Positions 1-4,865 of a stretch of DNA of 5,331 nt are shown here, piece by piece; position 1 is the first letter of the stretch; the number at the start of each line of letters is the position of its first letter. A program made the position numbers and the translations under genes. Source of the stretch: an uncultured Neisseria sp. (lineage in GTDB: Bacteria; Pseudomonadota; Gammaproteobacteria; Burkholderiales; Neisseriaceae); NCBI GenBank assembly GCA_937919795.1, contig CALFOA010000063.1, positions 1-5,331 on the forward strand, given 5' to 3'. The notes below the pieces were generated by a model that was not told the origin of the DNA, did no database searches, and was given only the letters and a program-made list of their open reading frames with translations.

Positions 1-464
1 ATTTCACCATGCCCACCGGCAAAGTACAGGCTTCCGGCGAATTAAGCTTCGACGGCTTGGCTGCCGCCGACCTGAACGATGTTACCCAGATGCTGAAGAA
101 AACCCACGCCGATTTCCGCCTGCATGTACCGGAAAAACTGCTGGAACAGCTGGCTATCAACCAAGCGCGTAACGTATTCAGCGTGAATCCCGAAGACGCC
201 GCCGCCGGTACCGCCAGCATGGACGACATCAACGACACCATCCGCCTGATGGTCGAAACCACCGTAAAATCGATGCACACCGACGGTTATTTAACGCTAA
301 CCAACGGCAATATCGACACCCGCATCGTGTTGCAGCAAAACCGCCTTACCCTCAACGGCAAAGAGTTGCAGAACGAACCGGAAGAAATGCCGTTTGACGA
401 ACCGGCTTCCGGCGAAGCGGCCAAAGACAAAGCGGCTTCGGCATCCGCCACCGCAAAACCTTAA
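1..464 (+). CDS. DUF945 (YdgA-like) family protein, C-terminal part
   Basis: This gene is cut by the left edge. The frame is open from base 3, so the ATG at 9 is an internal methionine and not a start. About 153 C-terminal residues are visible. The opening stretch (FTMPTGKVQASGEL, then a run on ADLNDVTQMLKKTHADF and VPEKLLEQL) and the later pattern YLTLTNGNIDTRIVLQQNRLTLNGKEL resemble the C-terminal half of DUF945 proteins, which usually have several hundred residues and an N-terminal membrane anchor that would lie outside this window. The family is thought to be envelope-located, but its biochemical role is not established. The last 30 or so residues (EEMPFDEPASGEA onward) are an Ala/Lys/Glu-rich, probably disordered tail. 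A GC-rich hairpin terminator follows 27 bases after the stop. The family call rests on remembered sequence patterns, so it is probable but not certain. Confidence 0.72.
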   Translation, partial: FTMPTGKVQASGELSFDGLAAADLNDVTQMLKKTHADFRLHVPEKLLEQLAINQARNVFSVNPEDAAAGTASMDDINDTIRLMVETTVKSMHTDGYLTLTNGNIDTRIVLQQNRLTLNGKELQNEPEEMPFDEPASGEAAKDKAASASATAKP

Positions 465-490
465 CACCGCCGTGTTAATCACACAGCCAG

Positions 491-522
491 CGCCGCCGAA
501 GCCCGCTTCCGGCGGCGTTATT
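491..522 (+). terminator. Rho-independent terminator after the DUF945 gene
   Basis: CGCCGCCG (491-498) pairs with CGGCGGCG (510-517). The stem continues as AAG (499-501) with CTT (506-508), leaving one bulged C at 509 and a CCCG loop. A modest T-rich tail, TTATTCTT, follows. The very GC-rich stem compensates for the weak tail. A DUS begins within the tail at 524. Confidence 0.7.
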
Positions 523-523
523 C

Positions 524-535
524 TTCAGACAGGCA
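524..535 (-). repeat. DNA uptake sequence (TGCCTGTCTGAA dialect), single copy
   Basis: Exact TTCAGACAGGCA on the plus strand, so the DUS reads on the minus strand. It lies between the DUF945 terminator and the predicted methyltransferase promoter, and its CAGACA core coincides with the best -35 match. DUS is the short motif bound by the minor pilin ComP during natural transformation in Neisseriaceae. Confidence 0.88.
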
Positions 536-554
536 TTCTGTTGCCCTGTATAAT
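526..554 (+). promoter_or_regulatory. Predicted sigma-70 promoter of the RNA methyltransferase gene
   Basis: The -10 is a perfect TATAAT at 549-554. At 17-base spacing the -35 is CAGACA (526-531), four of six matches to TTGACA, and it lies inside the DUS. Transcription would start near 561, giving a leader of about 26 bases. A second, overlapping pair is TTGCCC (541-546) with TATAAA (565-570) at 18-base spacing. It would start near 577 and leave only about 10 bases before the ATG. Prediction only. Confidence 0.5.
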
Positions 555-586
555 CCGTTTATTCTATAAAGATTTATCTGCCCATC

Positions 587-1849
587 ATGACACCCAGCCA
601 ACTGAACCACACCGCCGATTTGCTCGCCGCGATATTGAGCTTCAAACAACCGGCCGATGCCGTGCTGTCCGCCTATTTCCGCGAACACAAAAAACTCGGC
701 CGCCAAGACCGCCACGAGATTGCCGAAACCGCGTTTGCCGCACTGCGCCATTATCAAAAAATCGCCACCGCGCTGCGCCGCCCCGAAGCGCAATCCAGAA
801 AAGCCGCGCTGGCCGCCTTGGTATTGGGTCGCAGTTTCAATTTGAGCCAATTACAAGAACTAACCGATGAAGATGAGCGTGAATTTTTAAGCCATTTGAA
901 AAGCCGCAAAAGCGAGTTTGCCGAACAGCTCAACACCGCCGCCGAACTGCCCGAATGGCTGATTGAAACCTTAAAAGCACAACAGAGCGAAGCGGAAATC
1001 CTCGCGTTTGGCCGCAGCGTGGCCAGCCCGGCGGCGCTGGATTTGCGCGTTAATACCTTGAAAGGCAAGCGCGATAAAGTGCTCGAAGCCTTAAGCGCCG
1101 AAGGCCACGCCGCCAGCGCCACCCCTTATTCGCCTTGGGGCATCCGCCTGAGCGACAAAATCGCACTCAACAAACACCCGCTGTTTCTCGACGGCACGCT
1201 GGAAGTGCAAGACGAAGGCAGCCAACTGCTGGCCTTGTTGCTCGGTGCCAAACGCGGCGATATGGCAGTGGACTTTTGCGCCGGAGCAGGCGGTAAAACG
1301 CTGGCCATCGGCGCCATGATGGCCAATAAAGGCCGAATTTACGCCTTTGATATTGCCGAAAAACGGCTGGCCAAACTCAAACCGCGCATGGTGCGCGCCG
1401 GGCTCACCAATATCCACCCCGAGCGCATCAGCAGCGAACACGATACCCGCATCGCCCGTCTGCAACAAAAAGCCGACCGCGTATTGGTAGACGCCCCCTG
1501 CTCCGGCTTGGGTACTTTGCGCCGCAATCCCGATTTGAAATACCGCCAATCGCCACAATCTCTGGCTCAATTGCTGGAACAGCAACACAGCATTCTGGCC
1601 GCGGCCGCCGATTTGGTGAAACCCGGCGGCAGGCTGGTTTATGCCACTTGCAGTATTGTGCAGGCGGAAAACGAACAACAGGTTGAGTGGTTTCTGGCCG
1701 AACATCCCGATTTCGAACTCTTGGACGCAGCCGAATTATTGCAAGCGGCCAAGATAGATTTGGATACCGGCCGCTATTTGAGCCTCGATTCCGGCCGCCA
1801 CGGCACCGACGGCTTTTTCGCCGCCGCTTTACAGCGCAAAGCCGATTAA
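587..1849 (+). CDS. RsmB/NOP-family SAM-dependent RNA (cytosine-5) methyltransferase
   Basis: Enzyme of 420 residues that should transfer a methyl group from S-adenosylmethionine to C5 of a cytosine in RNA. Residues 1 to about 120 are the helical, NusB-like N-terminal region of RsmB-type proteins. The catalytic domain shows QDEGSQL (208-214), the SAM-binding motif I DFCAGAGGKT (229-238), the acidic motif II D255, motif IV VDAPCSGLGTLRRNPD (301-316) with C305, and motif VI ATCS (353-356) with C355. In this family the motif VI Cys is the nucleophile and the motif IV Cys aids product release; both are present. E. coli RsmB, which modifies 16S C967, is 429 residues with motif I CAAPGGKT. Here it is CAGAGGKT, and no fmt or def gene is adjacent, so this is probably a paralogue whose RNA target I cannot assign. 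No clear Shine-Dalgarno precedes the ATG, but the N-terminus fits the family and the next in-frame Met is too late. Confidence 0.9.
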   Translation: MTPSQLNHTADLLAAILSFKQPADAVLSAYFREHKKLGRQDRHEIAETAFAALRHYQKIATALRRPEAQSRKAALAALVLGRSFNLSQLQELTDEDEREFLSHLKSRKSEFAEQLNTAAELPEWLIETLKAQQSEAEILAFGRSVASPAALDLRVNTLKGKRDKVLEALSAEGHAASATPYSPWGIRLSDKIALNKHPLFLDGTLEVQDEGSQLLALLLGAKRGDMAVDFCAGAGGKTLAIGAMMANKGRIYAFDIAEKRLAKLKPRMVRAGLTNIHPERISSEHDTRIARLQQKADRVLVDAPCSGLGTLRRNPDLKYRQSPQSLAQLLEQQHSILAAAADLVKPGGRLVYATCSIVQAENEQQVEWFLAEHPDFELLDAAELLQAAKIDLDTGRYLSLDSGRHGTDGFFAAALQRKAD

Positions 1850-1863
1850 CTATTCCGACTGAG

Positions 1864-1891
1864 TGGAAAAACTGTATTTCGGCTATATAAT
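1864..1891 (+). promoter_or_regulatory. Predicted sigma-70 promoter of grxD
   Basis: TGGAAA (1864-1869, four of six matches to TTGACA) stands 16 bases before a perfect TATAAT (1886-1891). The last T of the -10 is also the first base of a DUS. Transcription would start near 1898, within the DUS, giving a leader of about 40 bases. No terminator is seen after the upstream methyltransferase gene, so read-through could also supply grxD. Confidence 0.55.
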
Positions 1892-1902
1892 GCCTGTCTG
1901 AA
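1891..1902 (+). repeat. DNA uptake sequence (TGCCTGTCTGAA dialect), single copy
   Basis: Exact TGCCTGTCTGAA in the 91-base gap between the methyltransferase gene and grxD. It overlaps the predicted -10 by one base and spans the predicted start point. It has no inverted partner nearby, so it is not part of a terminator here. Confidence 0.88.
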
Positions 1903-1927
1903 AACCCTTAACCCCGCACTCTTTTTT

Positions 1928-1932
1928 GAGGA
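1928..1932 (+). promoter_or_regulatory. Ribosome binding site of grxD
   Basis: GAGGA ends eight bases before the ATG at 1941, with an A-rich spacer. It decides the start: the in-frame TTG at 1926 would put this site inside the gene and add five non-conserved residues. Confidence 0.75.
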
Positions 1933-1940
1933 AAAAAAAC

Positions 1941-2249
1941 ATGAGCATCCAAGAACAAATCAAAGAAGTTGTTACCACCCACCGCGTGGTACTCTTTATG
2001 AAAGGCACCAAACAATTCCCGCAATGCGGCTTCTCTTCGCGCGCCGTACAAATTCTGCAAGCGGCCGGTTGCAATGATTTTGTCACCGTAAACGTATTGG
2101 AAAACGAAGCCGTGCGCCAAGGCATTAAAGAATATTCCGATTGGCCGACCATTCCGCAGCTGTATGTAAACGGCGAATTTCTCGGCGGTTCCGACATCAT
2201 GATGGAAATGTTTGAAGCCGGCGAATTGCAGGAAGCGCTGCAAGCTTAA
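1941..2249 (+). CDS. grxD: Monothiol glutaredoxin, CGFS type (Grx4/GrxD)
   Basis: Cytosolic protein of 102 residues, slightly shorter than E. coli Grx4 (115). It has one thioredoxin-fold domain. Visible hallmarks are K21 in the MKGTK stretch, the CGFS active site at 29-32, the WPTIPQLYVNGEF segment (68-80) with the cis-proline P72, and the GGSD glutathione-binding motif (82-85). CGFS glutaredoxins are poor disulfide reductases. As dimers they bind a [2Fe-2S] cluster through the active-site Cys and glutathione, and they pass clusters to acceptors, often with BolA-type partners. One further Cys (C44) is present. The gene appears to be its own unit, with a promoter overlapping the upstream DUS and a long terminator 26 bases after the stop. 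The ATG at 1941 is preferred because of the GAGGA site and the family N-terminus. Confidence 0.95.
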   Translation: MSIQEQIKEVVTTHRVVLFMKGTKQFPQCGFSSRAVQILQAAGCNDFVTVNVLENEAVRQGIKEYSDWPTIPQLYVNGEFLGGSDIMMEMFEAGELQEALQA

Positions 2250-2275
2250 TGCTTCATCAGTTTAACTGACTGATT

Positions 2276-2335
2276 CAAGCGGTATTTCATCAAACCGAAT
2301 ATTTCGGTGGCATGAAATACCGCTTGTATTATTTT
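2276..2335 (+). terminator. Long two-step Rho-independent terminator after grxD
   Basis: CAAGCGGTATTTCAT (2276-2290) pairs perfectly with ATGAAATACCGCTTG (2312-2326), a 15-bp stem. Inside the loop, ACCGAA (2294-2299) pairs with TTCGGT (2303-2308) around a TAT loop. The tail TATTATTTTT follows. It contains no DUS, unlike the terminator at 4253-4297. Confidence 0.88.
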
Positions 2336-2357
2336 TCCTTCCTGTACCCGCTATAAC

Positions 2358-2386
2358 TTTCCCGCCGTCGCCAACAATGCTAATAT
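2358..2386 (+). promoter_or_regulatory. Predicted promoter of the zapG-like gene (extended -10)
   Basis: TAATAT (2381-2386) is preceded by TGC, forming an extended -10. The -35 position at 17-base spacing holds TTTCCC (2358-2363), a poor match, which extended -10 promoters tolerate. The -10 is also one arm of a 7-bp inverted repeat, CTAATAT (2380-2386) and ATATTAG (2398-2404). Prediction only. Confidence 0.38.
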
Positions 2387-2434
2387 CGAACTATCCAATA
2401 TTAGGCCTATTCATTATTCAAAGGAGAAACCAGC

Positions 2435-2995
2435 ATGAATCAGAATCTGTCTTGGGAAATACAACTGGCGCTGGCCGCCGTTATTGGTTTGGTTATTGGC
2501 CTGTTGGTGATGTGGCTAATGATGCGGACTTCCCGCAGCAAAGAAAAAGAACATGAAGAATTGGTGCAGAAATTCCAGAATTACCGTCAAGAAGTAGACA
2601 AACATTTTGTCGACACCGCTGCCGCCGTCGACGAATTAAACCGCAGCTATCAGAAAGTGATCCAACACCTGAGCAGCGGTGCGCAAAACCTGATGGGCAA
2701 AGAAGCCCTGCAAGAGCAGTTGGCCAACCGCAGCAATAAAGCCGTTACCGTCGCCTATCTGGCCGCAACCGCCACCGCCGGTGCCGCGACTTTGCCGCAA
2801 GAATCCGATTTCCAAGAAGGCCAAGCCGTTCCCTCATCTGATGAACTCGCTTTCCACCTCTCTGATATCGATCCGGTCGAGCAGGTTCCGGTGAGCGAAG
2901 TGCCGGTAACCGATTTGCCGCATACTACCGCCGTAGCAACCGAAACCCCGGCAGCCGAAGTACCGGCAGAGTCCCAACCCGCTCAAAAATCTTAA
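2435..2995 (+). CDS. zapG: YhcB/ZapG (DUF1043) family inner-membrane protein
   Basis: Protein of 186 residues with one N-terminal transmembrane helix (about 9-30, ending MWLMMRTSRSK, so the basic flank points to a cytoplasmic body). A charged, probably coiled-coil segment (about 35-90) carries the family pattern FQNYRQEVDKHFVDTAA, then LNRSYQKVIQHLSSGAQ and LM. In E. coli the 132-residue homologue YhcB, also called ZapG, links cell division with envelope synthesis; that role here is inferred from the family. Beyond the conserved part comes an Ala/Thr-rich stretch (103-119) and a Pro/Val/Glu-rich tail (148-186) with loose VPVSEVPVTDLP-type repeats, probably disordered and making this protein longer than the E. 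coli one. The start is well supported: AAGGAG (2421-2426) lies eight bases before the ATG. A terminator follows at 3049. Confidence 0.86.
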   Translation: MNQNLSWEIQLALAAVIGLVIGLLVMWLMMRTSRSKEKEHEELVQKFQNYRQEVDKHFVDTAAAVDELNRSYQKVIQHLSSGAQNLMGKEALQEQLANRSNKAVTVAYLAATATAGAATLPQESDFQEGQAVPSSDELAFHLSDIDPVEQVPVSEVPVTDLPHTTAVATETPAAEVPAESQPAQKS

Positions 2996-3025
2996 CCGCG
3001 GTTATCAGAATCGGTTCAACAAACT

Positions 3026-3037
3026 TTCAGACAGGCA
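3026..3037 (-). repeat. DNA uptake sequence (TGCCTGTCTGAA dialect), single copy
   Basis: Exact TTCAGACAGGCA on the plus strand, 30 bases after the zapG stop and 11 bases before the terminator stem. It is not part of that stem, so here DUS and terminator are neighbours and not one element. Confidence 0.88.
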
Positions 3038-3048
3038 TTTTAATAAAC

Positions 3049-3081
3049 AAAAGGGGCATAACGGTTTTATGCCCCTTTTTT
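3049..3081 (+). terminator. Rho-independent terminator after the zapG-like gene
   Basis: AAAAGGGGCATAA (3049-3061) pairs perfectly with TTATGCCCCTTTT (3067-3079) around a CGGTT loop, and T runs from 3076 to 3081. The A run on the left arm gives a T tail on the other strand, so it could act in both directions. Only 37 bases separate it from the next start codon. Confidence 0.9.
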
Positions 3082-3118
3082 ATGCCGTATTGCTTATCCC
3101 AACAGGAGTGAATACCTG

Positions 3119-4246
3119 ATGTCTGCTGCAAATTGGCTGCTATTTACCTTGTTCCTATTACCGGTATTGGCGACGCTATTGCCCTTCGTGAAACACGATC
3201 ATTGGGCCTTTCGTGTTTTTGATTTTCCCCGCCTGCAAATTGCGATCCTCAATTTCGTCTGCTTAATCAGCCAACTGATCTTCCAGCCGAATCCAGCGGC
3301 TGTGTTTCTGCCGCTGGCTCTTGCCAATCTGATCAGTATGATTTATCAACTGAAAGAGGTTTTCGCCTATACCCGCCTCGCCAAACCGGAAGTGATGCAT
3401 TATCGCGGGCAAGACAACGAACGCACCCTATCGCTGCTCACCAGTAATGTGCTCACCACCAACCGCCGTGCCGATTTATTGCTGGCCGAAATCCGCAGCC
3501 ACGTGCCTGATGTGGTGCTCACTTTGGAGAGCGACGAATGGTGGGAAACACAGCTGGCGGTGTTGGAACACGATCAGGGCTACGCTTATACCGTGAAAAT
3601 CCCGCTGGATAATCTCTATGGCATGCACTTATACAGTCGCTTGCCGCTGCAAAATGTAGAAATCCGCCACTGGGTGGCCGAAGACATTCCTTCGATTGCC
3701 GCCGAATTGCAATTGCACTCGGGCGAATGGGTGAACATTTACTGCCTACACCCGATGCCGCCCAGCCCCACCGAAGCCGATACTTCCACCGACCGCGACG
3801 CCGAGTTGCTGCTGGTGGGCAAAGAAATCGCCAAACACGATCATTCGGTATTGGTATTCGGCGACCTGAACGATGTGGCTTGGTCTTATACTTCCCGATT
3901 ATTCCAACAAATCAGCGGCTTGCTCGACCCGCGCAAAGGGCGCGGTATGTACAACACTTTTCACGCTCATTATCCGTTCTGCCGCTGGCCGCTCGATCAT
4001 ATTTTCCACAGCAGCGATTTTATGATGAGCGAAATCAAAGTATTGCCCAATATCGGTTCCGACCATTTCCCGGTATACGGCAAATTCCAGTTCTCGCCTG
4101 CCGCCGAGTCCATACAGGAAAAAGAAGCGCCGGATCAGGAAGAAATTGAGGAAGCGAAAGAGAAAATTGCCGAAGCCGAGCCAATTAAGGAAGTGGTGAA
4201 AGAGAAGTACAGCGACAACCATAACGCTACGAATAAAAACAATTGA
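3119..4246 (+). CDS. Membrane-anchored endonuclease/exonuclease/phosphatase (EEP) family protein
   Basis: Protein of 375 residues with a hydrophobic N-terminus, probably three membrane segments (about 5-24, 39-56 and 60-78), then a complete EEP domain (about 104-324). The metal and catalytic residues of this DNase I-like fold are all visible: N110 in LLTSNVL, E137 in VLTLESDEWW, H211 in IYCLHPMPP, D249 and N251 in FGDLNDVAWS, D293/H294 in PLDHIF, and SDH (314-316). The fold hydrolyses phosphodiesters or phosphomonoesters in nucleic acids, lipids or inositol phosphates; the substrate here cannot be read from sequence. Residues 331-375 are a Glu/Lys-rich tail, probably helical or disordered, ending in an Asn-rich run. 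AGGAG (3104-3108) sits ten bases before the ATG. No convincing promoter fits in the short gap after the zapG terminator, so expression may depend on read-through. Confidence 0.87.
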   Translation: MSAANWLLFTLFLLPVLATLLPFVKHDHWAFRVFDFPRLQIAILNFVCLISQLIFQPNPAAVFLPLALANLISMIYQLKEVFAYTRLAKPEVMHYRGQDNERTLSLLTSNVLTTNRRADLLLAEIRSHVPDVVLTLESDEWWETQLAVLEHDQGYAYTVKIPLDNLYGMHLYSRLPLQNVEIRHWVAEDIPSIAAELQLHSGEWVNIYCLHPMPPSPTEADTSTDRDAELLLVGKEIAKHDHSVLVFGDLNDVAWSYTSRLFQQISGLLDPRKGRGMYNTFHAHYPFCRWPLDHIFHSSDFMMSEIKVLPNIGSDHFPVYGKFQFSPAAESIQEKEAPDQEEIEEAKEKIAEAEPIKEVVKEKYSDNHNATNKNN

Positions 4247-4258
4247 ATACGCAAAAAA

Positions 4259-4270
4259 TGCCTGTCTGAA
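4259..4270 (+). repeat. DNA uptake sequence, left arm of the terminator
   Basis: Exact TGCCTGTCTGAA. Its first ten bases form the core of the left stem arm between the EEP gene and gloA. Confidence 0.88.
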
Positions 4271-4279
4271 AAACCATTT

Positions 4280-4291
4280 TCCAGACAGGCA
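4280..4291 (-). repeat. Degenerate DNA uptake sequence, right arm of the terminator
   Basis: TCCAGACAGGCA on the plus strand, one mismatch (second base C for T) to the inverted DUS. The ten bases needed for the stem are intact; the change falls at the one mismatched position of the hairpin. Confidence 0.75.
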
Positions 4292-4312
4292 TTTTTTATA
4301 CCCAAACACTAA

Positions 4313-4699
4313 TTAAGTATTCTTCTGAATAAACTCAATCTTATAACCATCCGGATCTTCTACAAACGCAATCACGGTGGTGCCGTGCATCATCGGGCCG
4401 GCTTCACGGGTTACCTTGCCGCCCTTTACTTTTACCGCTTCGCAAGCGGCATAAGCATCTTCTACTTCCAGAGCGATGTGGCCGTAGCCGTTGCCCAAAT
4501 CGTAGCGCTCGGTATCCCAGTTGTGGGTCAGCTCGATTACGGTATGATCCGATTCATCACCATAACCAACAAACGCCAGCGTAAAACGGCCGTTCGGATA
4601 ATCGTGTTTACGCAGCAATTTCATGCCCAAAACGTCTTGATAAAAAGCTAATGATTTGTCGAGATTGCCGACTCGCAGCATAGTATGCAGCATACGCAT
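4313..4699 (-). CDS. gloA: Lactoylglutathione lyase (glyoxalase I)
   Basis: Cytosolic metalloenzyme of 128 residues that converts the hemithioacetal of methylglyoxal and glutathione to S-lactoylglutathione, the first step of methylglyoxal detoxification. The two beta-alpha-beta-beta-beta modules of the VOC fold are visible. The four metal ligands fall at the same numbers as I recall for E. coli GloA: H5 ([11 protein letters not shown]), E56 (TVIEL), H74 (GYGHIALEV) and E122 (YKIEFI). The family signatures [15 protein letters not shown] (16-30) and [10 protein letters not shown] (114-123) are present. The length, close to the 135-residue E. coli enzyme, suggests the bacterial Ni-dependent type. 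The frame is open back to 4759, but the ATG at 4699 is chosen because an AAAGGAA site precedes it and it puts the conserved MRMLHTM at the N-terminus. It converges on the EEP gene and diverges from pntA. Confidence 0.95.
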   Translation of the reverse strand: MRMLHTMLRVGNLDKSLAFYQDVLGMKLLRKHDYPNGRFTLAFVGYGDESDHTVIELTHNWDTERYDLGNGYGHIALEVEDAYAACEAVKVKGGKVTREAGPMMHGTTVIAFVEDPDGYKIEFIQKNT

Positions 4700-4704
4700 G
4701 GTGG

Positions 4705-4711
4705 TTCCTTT
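4705..4711 (-). promoter_or_regulatory. Ribosome binding site of gloA
   Basis: On the minus strand AAAGGAA lies five bases before the ATG at 4699. It rules out the two upstream in-frame ATGs (4759 and 4714), which would add 20 or 5 residues not seen in the family. Confidence 0.75.
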
Positions 4712-4744
4712 CATAAACAGCCCGCCTCTTTTTTGGGCAGATGT

Positions 4745-4773
4745 ATTATTGTAACACAATGTTTTTTCTTCAA
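4745..4773 (-). promoter_or_regulatory. Predicted sigma-70 promoter of gloA
   Basis: On the minus strand TTGAAG (4773-4768, four of six) is followed after 17 bases by AATAAT (4750-4745, five of six). An overlapping alternative -10 is TACAAT (4753-4748), preceded by TGT as an extended -10. The DUS inverted pair ends directly at the -35. Prediction only. Confidence 0.45.
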
Positions 4774-4785
4774 TGCCTGTCTGAA
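4774..4785 (+). repeat. DNA uptake sequence, left arm of the inverted pair
   Basis: Exact TGCCTGTCTGAA, directly beside the predicted gloA -35 element. Confidence 0.88.
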
Positions 4786-4798
4786 AACTTCCAAGCCT

Positions 4799-4810
4799 TT
4801 CAGACAGGCA
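4799..4810 (-). repeat. DNA uptake sequence, right arm of the inverted pair
   Basis: Exact TTCAGACAGGCA on the plus strand, facing the copy at 4774-4785. Confidence 0.88.
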
Positions 4811-4865
4811 TACTGCTTTAGTACTTCATTAAACAAAATCAATCACAATTGTTGACATTTTAATA

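Larger units (their letters stand above)
4253..4297. terminator. Bidirectional terminator made of two facing DUS copies
   Basis: AAAAAATGCCTGTCTG (4253-4268) pairs perfectly with CAGACAGGCATTTTTT (4282-4297). After one A/C mismatch, AAAA (4270-4273) pairs with TTTT (4277-4280) around a CCA loop. A six-base T tail exists on both strands. It lies between the convergent EEP and gloA genes and should end transcription from both. Inverted DUS pairs used as terminators are well known in Neisseria. Confidence 0.92.
4773..4811. repeat. DUS inverted pair without a T tail, between divergent genes
   Basis: ATGCCTGTCTGAAA (4773-4786) is the exact reverse complement of TTTCAGACAGGCAT (4798-4811), with an 11-base spacer. 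It contains two perfect DUS copies. Neither strand has a run of T after the stem, and the flanking genes gloA and pntA both read away from it, so a terminator role for them is not supported. Confidence 0.8.

Noticed and set aside
394..870. 158-codon plus-strand open frame across the DUF945 end and the methyltransferase start
   Set aside because: It crosses a terminator and a promoter and overlaps two well-supported genes in another frame; the Arg/Pro/Thr-rich translation is typical of a shadow frame.
1091..1705. 204-codon open frame on the minus strand
   Set aside because: It lies wholly inside the methyltransferase gene, which has a full set of family motifs; long antisense frames are common in GC-rich codon-biased genes, and its product resembles no family I know.
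2993..3004. Perfect 12-bp palindrome TAACCGCGGTTA over the zapG stop codon
   Set aside because: About one 12-bp palindrome is expected by chance in a window this size, and no function is suggested by its position.
3899..4309. 136-codon minus-strand open frame opposite the EEP gene 3' end
   Set aside because: It runs through the bidirectional terminator and is the antisense of the Glu/Lys-rich tail, which explains its Phe/Leu-rich translation.
4700..4759. Upstream extension of gloA by 20 codons
   Set aside because: The extra residues are not family-like, cover the predicted promoter and ribosome binding site, and would displace the conserved MRMLHTM start.
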